DNA of 50,883 bases from a virus. Positions within the stretch are counted from its first letter, which is position 1. Each line of letters opens with the position of its first letter. The stretch spans positions 1-50,883 of IMG/VR virus record IMGVR_UViG_3300042923_000161; one strand, given 5' to 3'. The position numbers and the translations under genes were made by a program. Positions 38,006 to 46,817 of this stretch are shown piece after piece. The notes beneath the pieces are model-generated. The model was not told the origin of the DNA, made no database searches, and saw only the letters and a program-made list of their open reading frames with translations.

Positions 38006-38844
38006 TGGCAATGGACCCGCAGGACATGGCTATGCAAGCGCAGGACTTGCGCGCAATGCAGGAAGACCCTTCACTGGAGACAAGCCAGCAGTTCGATCCG
38101 ACCCAACCCGTAATGGACCCGCAGATGGTTCCACCGGGAGCGCCACCGGGAATGGACATGGGTGGAATGCCACCTGAGATTGCTCAATTGATGCAAGACC
38201 CGGCAATGATGGAACAAGCTATGCAAGACCCACAGCTTGGGCCAATGCTCCAGCAAATGATGCAAGGTGGCGGCGGTCAACCTATGGCTGGACAACCTCC
38301 TAACCCTATCCAGCAAATCCAAGACCTTCATCTTCAGGCTTCGATGGCACTCCTTCAGGAAATGCTTCGGATCATTGCAGACATAGGTCAAGGCAAGACG
38401 TACAACCTTGACATGGCTTCAAAAGCGGTGTCTGAAATGGCTGGATCGTACAAGACCCTGATGGAAGCTAATAACCAAAAAGAGGAAATTCCACCGGAAC
38501 TGGCCTTTGAGATGGAACAAGCTAAATTGAAGAATCAACTGGATATTGAAAACGCCAGATTGCAGATTGAACTGGAACGGGCCAACATGGAAATGCAGTT
38601 CAAGCAGCGAGAAGCGGACCTGAAACTCCAGATGATGCAACAGCAGATGGAAATGAAGTGGGAAGAAGGGCAAGCAAAATTGCAGCTTGAATCCCAAAAA
38701 GCACAGCTTCAGACGCAGCAAAAAGACGAAGCACATTTCCAACAACTCAGCCAACAACAGGAGCAGCACAGCCAACAATTGTCTATGCAAGAAGAACAGC
38801 AAGAAATGCAGAAGCAGCAAGAGAAGAACGGCTCTAGTGAATAG
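38005..38844 (+). CDS. Met/Gln-rich coiled-coil protein (279 aa)
   Basis: The first 105 residues are low-complexity, rich in Met, Gln, Pro and Gly with repeated MDPQ/MQDP units. Residues about 150-279 form a long Gln/Glu-rich coiled coil. It lies just before the terminase and ends inside a perfect hairpin. The composition resembles portal- or scaffold-associated proteins of some podoviruses, but the role is unknown. Confidence 0.62.
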   Translation: MAMDPQDMAMQAQDLRAMQEDPSLETSQQFDPTQPVMDPQMVPPGAPPGMDMGGMPPEIAQLMQDPAMMEQAMQDPQLGPMLQQMMQGGGGQPMAGQPPNPIQQIQDLHLQASMALLQEMLRIIADIGQGKTYNLDMASKAVSEMAGSYKTLMEANNQKEEIPPELAFEMEQAKLKNQLDIENARLQIELERANMEMQFKQREADLKLQMMQQQMEMKWEEGQAKLQLESQKAQLQTQQKDEAHFQQLSQQQEQHSQQLSMQEEQQEMQKQQEKNGSSE

Positions 38845-38851
38845 AGCCGTT
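38827..38851 (+). other. Perfect 10-bp hairpin at the end of the coiled-coil gene
   Basis: AACGGCTCTA / TAGAGCCGTT with a 5-base loop contains the stop codon. No T-run follows, so it is more likely an mRNA stability or processing element than a terminator. Confidence 0.6.
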
Positions 38852-38889
38852 AAACTATATCTGCTACTATATCAAGGAGGGCAAGCCCT

Positions 38890-40428
38890 ATGAATGACGC
38901 ACATGTCCCATTCGTGGGGCTTACGTGTTCACATTGCAGGTCGGGTAAATATATCGTCCCACCGGATGAACATCCAAGTTACTGCCTGTGCGAAGCCTGC
39001 GGTGCGATGCAGCTTACCTACATACCCCAAGACTACCAAGCTGAGTTCCACGCAACGCCGCACAAGTTCGAAAAGGATAAAGAGGGTAACGACCATATTA
39101 GAATGCAGATCATTGGCGTGTTCGGTGGTTACGGTTCAGCCAAGTCCACAGCTAGTCTCCATGAGGTGTTTTTGCGGTGCTTGGAGAACCCCCGGTCGGT
39201 GACACTCATCACCGCACCAACGCTGCAACTCCTAAAACGGACAAGCATCAAGACGCTGCTGGATGAGATCATCCCACCGCCACTTTTGGAAAGCTTCAAC
39301 AAGTCCGACATGGAGTTCAAATTGGTCAACGGTCACTCCATTTATGCGATCCCATCCGATGATGAAGGTAAACTTCGTTCCATCAACGCCGGGCAGGTCC
39401 ATATGGAGGAATCGTCAGAGATCAAGCGGACAATCTATGACCAGCTTCTGACCCGTCTTCGGAATAAGAACATGACAAACCGTGCATTATTCGCATGTTC
39501 TAACCCGGAATTAACGTGGATCAAGACGGTCATCGTGGACAATGAGAAGAGGTCCAACCCTAAACATCCTGAACACGCTGACTATGCGGACAACATGATA
39601 TGCTACATCTGGAAGACGGAATTGAACAAGTACCTGCCGCATGACTTTATTGCAACGAACAGCAAGGGTAAGCCAGAGTGGTGGGTACGGAAGTACATGT
39701 ATGGATCGTTCGAAGCTACGGACGGTGCAGTGTATCCAGAGTTCGGCTCCACAGTCATTCCAGACATTCCTGAGTTCGATAAAGTGTCCAAGGGGTGGAC
39801 GAAAATGTTCTCTCTTGACCACGGTCTGCGGAACCCTACGGTTTTGCTTGGTGCTGCGCTAAATCCGAACGATGGTTGTCTCTATATTTACCACGAATAC
39901 TACAAGGCCAACACGCTTGTTCCCAAGCATGCCGAAGCGATGAAGCCTGTCATCAATGCGGTACCTTCAGGACTTATCTGGTTCATGGTTGCCGATCCAT
40001 CTATACGGAATAAGACTGACCCAATTAACGGTAAGTCGGTTTTGGGTCTGTATCAGGAGTACAACTTATACTTCAGCCCCGGAAACAACGATATTGAAAC
40101 AGGACTCCTTCGTGTCAACTCATACATTGAACGTGGTAAGCTGAAGGTTTTTGAGAGTTGTTTCAACCTGATCCGTGAAATGTCGGGGTACAGGTTCCCA
40201 GAAGTGTCCATGGACGATGACAAGAATCTGGACGAAAAGCCGCTGAAGAAGGACGACCATGCCCCGGATGCCTTGCGTTACATGCTCATGCGTTTACCGG
40301 AAGACCCGGATGATCTAAAGCAGCTATCGTTTTCACAACCGGACAGGTATAGTGTGGCCCGGCCTGTGGATTATGACCCAGACTTCGATGACGATGAAGT
40401 CAGCGATGACTATCTAAGCTATGTATAG
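38890..40428 (+). CDS. terL: Terminase large subunit (512 aa)
   Basis: ATPase: Walker A GVFGGYGSAKSTAS (about residues 77-90), Walker B region INAGQVHMEESSEI. Nuclease: SLDHGLRNPT, VADPSIRNKTDP and DDHAPDALRYML supply the acidic residues of the RNase H-like domain. Unusual: the first 45 residues hold a zinc-ribbon-like cluster (CSHC...CLCEAC) before the ATPase. The enzyme cuts and pumps phage DNA into proheads. AAGGAGG precedes the ATG. Confidence 0.93.
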   Translation: MNDAHVPFVGLTCSHCRSGKYIVPPDEHPSYCLCEACGAMQLTYIPQDYQAEFHATPHKFEKDKEGNDHIRMQIIGVFGGYGSAKSTASLHEVFLRCLENPRSVTLITAPTLQLLKRTSIKTLLDEIIPPPLLESFNKSDMEFKLVNGHSIYAIPSDDEGKLRSINAGQVHMEESSEIKRTIYDQLLTRLRNKNMTNRALFACSNPELTWIKTVIVDNEKRSNPKHPEHADYADNMICYIWKTELNKYLPHDFIATNSKGKPEWWVRKYMYGSFEATDGAVYPEFGSTVIPDIPEFDKVSKGWTKMFSLDHGLRNPTVLLGAALNPNDGCLYIYHEYYKANTLVPKHAEAMKPVINAVPSGLIWFMVADPSIRNKTDPINGKSVLGLYQEYNLYFSPGNNDIETGLLRVNSYIERGKLKVFESCFNLIREMSGYRFPEVSMDDDKNLDEKPLKKDDHAPDALRYMLMRLPEDPDDLKQLSFSQPDRYSVARPVDYDPDFDDDEVSDDYLSYV

Positions 40429-40439
40429 GGAGGTGCCAA

Positions 40440-40769
40440 ATGGATAATTACGTGTTCAACTACAATGATGGTACGTCTATGATGCTGGAGTTGACAGAGG
40501 ATCAGTGGCGTGTTGTGTCAGAAAGCTACTTTGACAGAACGCCCCGGATTCTTCTTGAAGGGATCGGTGTACTTGACATTCAGGACGTGCGATCTATCAT
40601 CAAGCAGAAGCCTGTACTCAATGAGAATCCATCATACAGTACGGAAATGACGCAAGAAGAGAAGGACTACATTGCACAGCAGCAGCAGTTCGAACAGTAC
40701 CTGAAAGAGAAGCGTGATTCTGATCTTGATGACCTTGACGATTCTGATTTTGACGGGAGTGATTTCTAA
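40440..40769 (+). CDS. Small acidic protein between terminase and portal (109 aa)
   Basis: The product has an alpha-beta first half (YVFNYNDGTSMMLELTEDQWRVV) and a very acidic C-terminal tail (DSDLDDLDDSDFDGSDF). It shares one base with the portal start (TAATG). It may act in packaging or portal assembly, by position only. Confidence 0.65.
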   Translation: MDNYVFNYNDGTSMMLELTEDQWRVVSESYFDRTPRILLEGIGVLDIQDVRSIIKQKPVLNENPSYSTEMTQEEKDYIAQQQQFEQYLKEKRDSDLDDLDDSDFDGSDF

Positions 40770-42715
40770 TGAACCAAGAACAACGCGCTGAAGAAATGGA
40801 CAAGGCAAAGGCCAACCCAAAGATTGATCAATCCGTGGTGAAGAAAATCAAGACGTTCATGCAGCGACATAACAACTCAGCCACAAATTCAGGCGACCGC
40901 CGCGAAGAGTGGAGAGTCATGGACATCTTTGACCGGGGCAAGCAGTGGGAAAATGCGTCTCTGCCACCATGGGTTCCAAAGCCGATTCACAACATGATCC
41001 GGTATACCCGGACATGGAAACGTGCCAACTTAGCGGGTAACATTCCAGCAGCCCACTACGCTCCAATGCTCACCAACCAAAAGGACGCAGTGCTCATGCT
41101 TCAGCGTGCGTACAAGCATGTGTGGGATACCCAGAATGTGGCTTACACTGTGCGTAGATGTATTGACCGTATGTTCCTGCAAGGTACATCCATCGCCTAC
41201 GTTTATGCTACAGATAAGGTGGACGGTGTGTACAAAGAGGGTGACAAGAAGAATAACCGCTTGTACCAAGGTGACATTAAGATCAAGCGCTTTAGCAACC
41301 TGAACTTCTTCCCAGACCCGGATGCCTACACCATTGAAGAGTGCCGATACATTGACATTACCATGCCTATGACCGTGGGTGAGATTCGAAACAACCCACG
41401 CTTTATAGCATACGCAGGTAAGGACAAACTTAGTACAATGATTGCAGGTACAGGTAATGACCCGGATGAAACAGGTCTGATCCTTGACCGGGAACATGAT
41501 TATGACGATGGGGGACAACCTGTAGACGATGATGAACGTACTGTGGTACATGTTCACTTCGAAAAGGCGTTCAAGGAAGGTAAAGAGGTTATCAACCAGT
41601 ACTTCTATGCTTCGGGCAACTTCTTCTTCCTTGACGTGATCGAAGACATCAAGCCGTCTGTATTCCCATTCGTTGTGCTGCGTGATGAAGAAGAGGAAAA
41701 CGACTTCTGGGGCAGTGCTACAGCTTCAGACTTCTTGGAGAAACAAAAAGTCTTGAACAAAACGGAACAAACAGCAAGTATCATTGCAACGTTGTTCCAG
41801 AATCCACAGAAAATTGTGGCGCGTGAATCTGGTATCAACGGACAACAGATGGCCCGTAACGGTACGGAGCCGGGTAAGGTGTGGGTTTCCAACATCGAAC
41901 CGTCCCGTTCTGTGGTTGAACTTCGACCTACAGACATTCCGCAAGGACTGTTCGATATGAAAGACCGGGCAATCGCTGACATCAAGGACTACTCCGGTAT
42001 GAACGAAGCTTACACAGGGGATTCAGTCGGATCACTGACGACATCCACCGGGGTTAACTCCCTGATTGAGCGTTCGACCATCCGTGACCGGGACAAGATG
42101 AAGCAGATTGACCTGTTCGTGGAGCAGCTTTCTGACCTGATTGTGTTGTTCATCATTGAGAGTTGGAAGGAAAAGCGTCCAATCATCAACGTGGGACAGG
42201 CAAATAAGGTCACACCGTATGAGTATGATCCGAAGAAGATCAAGGATATCGGACCGGAGAACCTGAAATGGTTTGTCAAGTCGGATGTTTATGCTTCAGC
42301 ACCTATCACCCAAGCCCTGAAGAAGCAGCAAGCCGACCAAATCCTTCAGGTGCAGCAGCAGTTCCAGCCAGCCGTTCCTATCATCACGTTGGAAGAGTGG
42401 CTTCATGCCCAAGACTTCGACAATAAAGATGAGATTTTGGAGCGTATGCGTGCGGATCAGGAAGCCCTTGACCAGAAGGAAGCAACGGACTTCGCTACCA
42501 TCGCTATGCAGCTTGCAGACACGATCCGTCAGCAAATTTCCGCAGGTCTGCCGCATGAACAGGTTATGAATCAGGCTACAGAGATGGCAAAAGAGTTGCT
42601 TCAGCAGAACGACCAGAAGCAAGCATTCACCAGACCACGTGACGCTGCGAAAAAGCCATCAACGCAAGGCGATACTGGACAAATGGCAATGAATGCAATG
42701 ACAAAAGGTTCCTGA
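40769..42715 (+). CDS. Portal protein (648 aa)
   Basis: It follows the terminase and precedes scaffold, decoration and capsid genes. Typical portal features are DIFDRGKQWEN...WVPKPIHNMIRYT, RRCIDRMFLQGTSIAYVY, PDPDAYTIEECRYI and GMNEAYTGD, followed by the C-terminal helical barrel (ADQILQVQQQF...QQISAGLPHEQVMNQATEM). The length suits podovirus head-tail connectors. It forms the dodecameric ring through which DNA enters and leaves. Confidence 0.9.
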   Translation: MNQEQRAEEMDKAKANPKIDQSVVKKIKTFMQRHNNSATNSGDRREEWRVMDIFDRGKQWENASLPPWVPKPIHNMIRYTRTWKRANLAGNIPAAHYAPMLTNQKDAVLMLQRAYKHVWDTQNVAYTVRRCIDRMFLQGTSIAYVYATDKVDGVYKEGDKKNNRLYQGDIKIKRFSNLNFFPDPDAYTIEECRYIDITMPMTVGEIRNNPRFIAYAGKDKLSTMIAGTGNDPDETGLILDREHDYDDGGQPVDDDERTVVHVHFEKAFKEGKEVINQYFYASGNFFFLDVIEDIKPSVFPFVVLRDEEEENDFWGSATASDFLEKQKVLNKTEQTASIIATLFQNPQKIVARESGINGQQMARNGTEPGKVWVSNIEPSRSVVELRPTDIPQGLFDMKDRAIADIKDYSGMNEAYTGDSVGSLTTSTGVNSLIERSTIRDRDKMKQIDLFVEQLSDLIVLFIIESWKEKRPIINVGQANKVTPYEYDPKKIKDIGPENLKWFVKSDVYASAPITQALKKQQADQILQVQQQFQPAVPIITLEEWLHAQDFDNKDEILERMRADQEALDQKEATDFATIAMQLADTIRQQISAGLPHEQVMNQATEMAKELLQQNDQKQAFTRPRDAAKKPSTQGDTGQMAMNAMTKGS

Positions 42716-42726
42716 CATGCTATAAT
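42698..42726 (+). promoter_or_regulatory. Promoter overlapping the portal 3' end (ATGACA-17-TATAAT)
   Basis: ATGACA (42698-42703), a 17-base spacer ending TGC and a perfect TATAAT (42721-42726) make an extended -10 promoter. A terminator begins about 15 bases after the expected start, so the transcript would be very short unless it reads through. Confidence 0.62.
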
Positions 42727-42745
42727 AAGTTAACCCTATCCCAAG

Positions 42746-42785
42746 CACTCACCGACCCTTTCCTCGGTGGGTGTTTTTCTTTTTG
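42746..42785 (+). terminator. Rho-independent terminator after portal
   Basis: CACTCACCGA / TCGGTGGGTG pair over 10 positions (one G-U) with an 8-base loop, followed by TTTTTCTTTTT. It separates packaging genes from head genes. Confidence 0.87.
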
Positions 42786-42796
42786 TAAACTTATTC

Positions 42797-42825
42797 TTGC
42801 AAATTTTAGTAGTTGCGTTTAATAT
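42797..42825 (+). promoter_or_regulatory. Promoter for the head operon (TTGCAA-17-TAATAT)
   Basis: TTGCAA (42797-42802), 17 bases, TAATAT (42820-42825), between the terminator and the scaffold gene. It would raise expression of scaffold and capsid proteins. Confidence 0.68.
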
Positions 42826-42918
42826 ATTGGTAGAAATTGCACGGGTGGTTCCGCAAAAGACCGTTGATCGAATGGAAACTACGCAGCCAACGCGCAAAAA
42901 TGGATGGAGGAATGAAAG

Positions 42919-43806
42919 ATGGCAAAGATTGATGCTGATGGTCTGGAAGACTTCGAAGATGAAGAGCGCGAACAAGGTACAGCGGATGACATCGTAGACT
43001 TCGATTTTGGAGATGATCCAGACGGTGGCTATGACGGTGACGATATCGACTTCAAATCCATTCTCAAAGGTGACGATGAGTTGGATGAAGAAGACTATGA
43101 GGATGAAGACGAAGACAAGCCCGATGAGGAAGTAAATTCGGAAGAGGACGAATCTACTTCAGCACAGGACGAATCTTTCAAAAATGAGGAAAACGCTAGA
43201 AACGCAGAGCGTAGACGGTTGGAAGAAGCCCAACGCCTTGAGCAGATTCGACAGGCTTCACCAGAATTCCAGATGGTACAGCGCTTGTCCCAATTATCGG
43301 GCAAATCCCCTGAGCAGATGATGGCTGAACTTGAAGAAGCCAACATCCAGCGACAAGCTGTACAAGCTGGTGTTCCGTTGGAACTCTATCGAAGAACGTA
43401 TCAGGCTGAGCAAACCGCCCAACAAGCGAATCAACGTCTTCAGCAACTGGAATTTGATGCTTGGAACAGTAGAGTGGACCAAGAATCAGCCCGTTTGCAG
43501 ACTGAGTTCCCGATGTTGGATGAAAACGATCTGTTTCAAGCGAAGACCTACATACTTCAGACCTTGCAGAATACGGACGTCTCCCTTGAACAAGCTGTAC
43601 ACGCCTTGCATTACAAGAAAATCTCTGAAGGACTTCAAGACCAAGCCAGAACAGAAGCACTTGCTGACATTTCTGGACGCAAAAAGTCATCTGGAGTTCC
43701 TCTATCTACGAAACCAGCAAGTCAGCCAGAAGGGTTGTCCGATGAGGAACGCGCTATGGCACGCAGACTTGGTATGAGTTATAAAGACTACGTGAAGTAC
43801 AAATAA
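42919..43806 (+). CDS. Capsid scaffolding protein (295 aa)
   Basis: The first 85 residues are extremely acidic (Asp/Glu-rich), and the rest is a charged, Gln-rich coiled coil (EENARNAERRRLEEAQRLEQIRQ) ending with a basic C-terminus (ARRLGMSYKDYVKYK). This charge pattern, and the position before decoration and capsid genes, are typical of internal scaffolds that guide shell assembly and then leave. GGAGGA lies upstream. Confidence 0.83.
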   Translation: MAKIDADGLEDFEDEEREQGTADDIVDFDFGDDPDGGYDGDDIDFKSILKGDDELDEEDYEDEDEDKPDEEVNSEEDESTSAQDESFKNEENARNAERRRLEEAQRLEQIRQASPEFQMVQRLSQLSGKSPEQMMAELEEANIQRQAVQAGVPLELYRRTYQAEQTAQQANQRLQQLEFDAWNSRVDQESARLQTEFPMLDENDLFQAKTYILQTLQNTDVSLEQAVHALHYKKISEGLQDQARTEALADISGRKKSSGVPLSTKPASQPEGLSDEERAMARRLGMSYKDYVKYK

Positions 43807-43818
43807 GGAGGAATTGTC

Positions 43819-44244
43819 ATGCCTTTGGAGTTTAGAGGAAACGACAGCGGACAGGTTCCAGTTCCTGCACCAGACGTTGTAGCTGACACAGCGTACTTTG
43901 GTACAGCTAAGCCGAATGACCCGGTAGTTCTTAACGGTTCTGGTCAAGTCGTTCGTGCGTCTGCTACGAGTGCAAAACTGTATGGGGTTCTGGCAGCACG
44001 TGAATACATGCGTGGTACTGAACTTCCTAAGATTGTAAAAGTACGGACAAGCCGTTCAGCACTGTACGAAGTGCCTATTGACGCTGGTACTCCAGTCGTT
44101 GGTACAGCATACAACTTGAACGCTGCTGGTAACTTGGACGCTACGAAAACAGATGCTGCATCTGTATATGTTGTCAAGATTCTTACAAAAATCACACCAC
44201 CACGCGGCGGCTCTGCTACAACAGCGCTTGTCAAACTGGTTTAA
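43819..44244 (+). CDS. Head decoration / stabilisation protein (141 aa)
   Basis: A beta-rich protein (PLEFRGNDSGQVPVPAPDVVADTAY, GSGQVVRASATSAKLYGVLAA, VRTSRSALYEVPIDAGTPVVG) of the size and place of capsid decoration proteins, between scaffold and capsid genes. It probably binds the outside of the shell. Family assignment is by context. Confidence 0.72.
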   Translation: MPLEFRGNDSGQVPVPAPDVVADTAYFGTAKPNDPVVLNGSGQVVRASATSAKLYGVLAAREYMRGTELPKIVKVRTSRSALYEVPIDAGTPVVGTAYNLNAAGNLDATKTDAASVYVVKILTKITPPRGGSATTALVKLV

Positions 44245-44265
44245 TAGGAGAGGGGGGAACAGATC

Positions 44266-45189
44266 ATGCCAAACGGACAAGCTGTATCACGCGATAATTA
44301 CGGCAAGTTAATGGAACCGGGCTTGCGTAAAATCTTCATGGACAACCTGACTTACACTCCATGGCAGTTTACGCAAATCTTTAATGTCAACAAGTCCACA
44401 AAAGCAATTGAGACTGACCTTCGTATGGGGGATTTCGGTCTGTGGGTTGAAAAAGGTACATTGGATAACACCATGTATGAAGACCCAGTTGGTACCGACC
44501 TCGTTCAGTATCGTCACAGAACATTCTCCAAAGGTTTCACAGTGGAGAAAGAGTCCATTGACGATGACCAGTACGGGAAAATCAAAAAGTTCGCCAAGAA
44601 ATTGGGTGTACGTGCTAACCAGACAGTTGACATTGATGCTACAGGGCTGCTAAATCGTGCGTGGACTCCAGATGCTAACGCCTATAAAGGTGAAGCATTG
44701 ATTGGTAACCACACACGTTTGGATGGTGGTACTCGTACCAACTCCCTCGGCGCTTTGGCACTGAATGAACCTAACTTGGAGATTGCACACAAGCTGGCAG
44801 CAGAGCAAACGGATGAGAACGGATTCTTGGTTCGTATGAACCCTGATACACTCGTTATCCCACGTGCGCTTGAAATGACAGCCCGTAAAATCTTCGGTTC
44901 GGTTTACATGCCAGATGCTGGTACAGACGGCAACACTTACGCGAAGAACGATATCAACCCGTTCAAATCGCGCTATAAAATCGTGGTGCTTGACTACCTG
45001 ACAGACCCGAATGCGTGGTTCTTGATGGACAGCAAGCTGCATGAGTTGAACTTCTTCTGGCGTGAAAAGCCAAACTTCAAGAACACTCAGGACTTTGACT
45101 CTGATATCGCCAAGTTCAAAGGCCGTATGCGTTATTCCTACGGTTGGACAAGCGACATCGGTATCTTGGGATCGAAGCCAACGCCTTAA
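44266..45189 (+). CDS. Major capsid protein (307 aa)
   Basis: The gene follows scaffold and decoration genes and has the composition of an HK97-fold shell protein: NLTYTPWQFTQIFNV, RTFSKGFTVEKESIDDDQYG, ALIGNHTRLDGGTRTN and ARKIFGSVYMPD. GGAGAGGGGGG lies upstream, giving strong translation, and a terminator follows. The HK97 fold is inferred; position is the main evidence. Confidence 0.88.
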   Translation: MPNGQAVSRDNYGKLMEPGLRKIFMDNLTYTPWQFTQIFNVNKSTKAIETDLRMGDFGLWVEKGTLDNTMYEDPVGTDLVQYRHRTFSKGFTVEKESIDDDQYGKIKKFAKKLGVRANQTVDIDATGLLNRAWTPDANAYKGEALIGNHTRLDGGTRTNSLGALALNEPNLEIAHKLAAEQTDENGFLVRMNPDTLVIPRALEMTARKIFGSVYMPDAGTDGNTYAKNDINPFKSRYKIVVLDYLTDPNAWFLMDSKLHELNFFWREKPNFKNTQDFDSDIAKFKGRMRYSYGWTSDIGILGSKPTP

Positions 45190-45226
45190 TACATTCAATA
45201 TAACACAGGTTGTACATCTTGACAAT

Positions 45227-45262
45227 AAGCCCTCACAGGAAACTGCGGGGGCTTTTGTTAAA
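45227..45262 (+). terminator. Terminator after the capsid gene
   Basis: AAGCCCTCACAG pairs imperfectly with CTGCGGGGGCTT around GAAA, followed by TTTGTTA. It would reduce transcription past the capsid gene. Confidence 0.7.
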
Positions 45263-45280
45263 TAAAAGGAGGAATTACCC

Positions 45281-45508
45281 GTGGCGAAGAAGCATGAGTA
45301 TGAGCAAAAGCCTAGTCAGTACGATCAAATGTTGTACTTGGAACGTATGGAGCGTCAAAATGAACTGTTAGAGGAAACAAACTCACTGCTTAAACAACTG
45401 ATCAAAGCACAAGAGCCAGCACAGGAAGAAGCCAAGCCAGCAGCTAAGAAAACCACAACACAGAAAAAGGATGAAGCTGAACCCGCTGAAGATAAAAAGG
45501 GGGAATAA
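45281..45508 (+). CDS. Small charged coiled-coil protein (75 aa)
   Basis: GTG start with AGGAGGA 7 bases upstream. A helix (YDQMLYLERMERQNELLEETNSLLKQLIK) is followed by an Ala/Lys/Glu-rich disordered tail. It lies after the capsid gene. It could be a minor head protein; function not recognised. Confidence 0.62.
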   Translation: MAKKHEYEQKPSQYDQMLYLERMERQNELLEETNSLLKQLIKAQEPAQEEAKPAAKKTTTQKKDEAEPAEDKKGE

Positions 45509-45511
45509 GCT

Positions 45512-45820
45512 ATGCAAGAGTACTTGCTTTTCGATAAGGCCACTAGCACCGGGACAAAGCGTCTCGGTGTTCGTGGGTTTAATACAGCAGAGGTGGAAGT
45601 CTACGGGACAGCCACTTCAGCAACTGTGAAGTTCAAAGGTGCCAGTAAGTCTGGTATTGACCGTGATCGAATGGCAGTCAATGCGGCAGACCTCAGCACA
45701 GGGCTGTCATCCAGCATGGGCCAAGTGTGGATCGTAAATATCGGTGGTCTGGATTCACTGCTGCTTGATCTTTCAGCACTGTCCGGGGGTAACGTCAGTG
45801 TAAATGTGAGGTGCTTCTAA
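45512..45820 (+). CDS. Small beta-rich virion-region protein (102 aa)
   Basis: The product (QEYLLFDKATSTGTKRLGVRGF, VEVYGTATSATVKFKGAS, LLLDLSALSGGNVSVNVRCF) looks like a single beta-sandwich. It sits between head and tail genes and may be a decoration or head-tail joining component. AAAGGGGG lies upstream. Not recognised as a family. Confidence 0.62.
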   Translation: MQEYLLFDKATSTGTKRLGVRGFNTAEVEVYGTATSATVKFKGASKSGIDRDRMAVNAADLSTGLSSSMGQVWIVNIGGLDSLLLDLSALSGGNVSVNVRCF

Positions 45821-46815
45821 TGGACATTTTTGCAGCCGCTGCGCTTAGTAAAGCCAACAAAGCTAATGCAGGTCTTGCACCTTACGGATTCGCAGAAACG
45901 AAGTCACGTGATGCATACACCCCCAAGTTTGTCAAGCTTGAGGGTGATCCTGTATACACTGCATCAAAGGCCGGGCTTGTCAGCATATACTGGTTCCGTC
46001 CTATTGAGGTGGGTCACATTATCCCGAATGCAAAGGGACGTTACTACGCTACATACTCCACGAACCATAATAACCGTGGTGGTATCGGACTTGCTTACGC
46101 TAATGATCCCAAAGGACCATGGACTAAGCACGGCGAAGTGTACGTTGACACAGTAGTCGGCAATTCCACGGAGACACCATTCGTAATCTACAATGAGGAT
46201 GTCGGCCTGTTCTACATGTACTACCAGCAATCCGGGGCAGGGGTTAACCAGTCTACGATGCTTGCAACGTCACCTGATATGTTGACATGGACCCGCGTGT
46301 CACGGATTATCCTTGACAAGCCATTCGGATTCCCCGGAGACGGTCACACAGGTTACTTCGCTGCGGCACGTTTTGCGGGTAAGTGGGTAGGATGGTCTGT
46401 TATGGGTGGCGGTGACTTTGGTCGTAAAGCCATATGGTACTCAAATGACGGCCTGTACTGGCTGGCTCATCCGGGTACGATGCTTGGTGGTAACGATGCG
46501 ACCTTGAACTCTGTAGAGAACTTCTCCAGATCGAACGCCGGGCTATTCGAATACAAGGGTAACCTGTGGTGGGTTGGAATGCTGTCTGCGTATGCTTCAG
46601 GTGGTGAAACTACCGTAGCCCGTCCAGCATTAGCACAGATCAGCAGAGACTTACGTCAACTTCTAGGTAAACCGAAGCTGATTATGGACCTACCTACATT
46701 GCCGTGGGAGACTACCAACATGCAGTCCATGTCAGTGGTCGTGTTCGATGGAGTTGTCTATATATATTACAATACTGATACCAATGTGGGCCTAGCCTAC
46801 TCTGTGGAGGTGTAA
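45820..46815 (+). CDS. Glycoside-hydrolase-like five-bladed propeller protein (331 aa)
   Basis: Start taken at ATG 45820 in a TAATG overlap; GTG 45811 is also open. Repeated blades show GRYYATYSTNHNNRGGIGLAYANDPKGPW, VGLFYMYYQQS...MLATSPDMLTW and KWVGWSVMGGGDFG...WYSNDGLYWL. The YYSxD-x-G/W pattern is that of five-bladed propellers of GH43, GH32 and GH62 families. Catalytic acids cannot be fixed by eye. Its place between head and tail genes suggests a virion-bound enzyme or binder for host surface sugars. Confidence 0.72.
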   Translation: MDIFAAAALSKANKANAGLAPYGFAETKSRDAYTPKFVKLEGDPVYTASKAGLVSIYWFRPIEVGHIIPNAKGRYYATYSTNHNNRGGIGLAYANDPKGPWTKHGEVYVDTVVGNSTETPFVIYNEDVGLFYMYYQQSGAGVNQSTMLATSPDMLTWTRVSRIILDKPFGFPGDGHTGYFAAARFAGKWVGWSVMGGGDFGRKAIWYSNDGLYWLAHPGTMLGGNDATLNSVENFSRSNAGLFEYKGNLWWVGMLSAYASGGETTVARPALAQISRDLRQLLGKPKLIMDLPTLPWETTNMQSMSVVVFDGVVYIYYNTDTNVGLAYSVEV

Positions 46816-46817
46816 CC

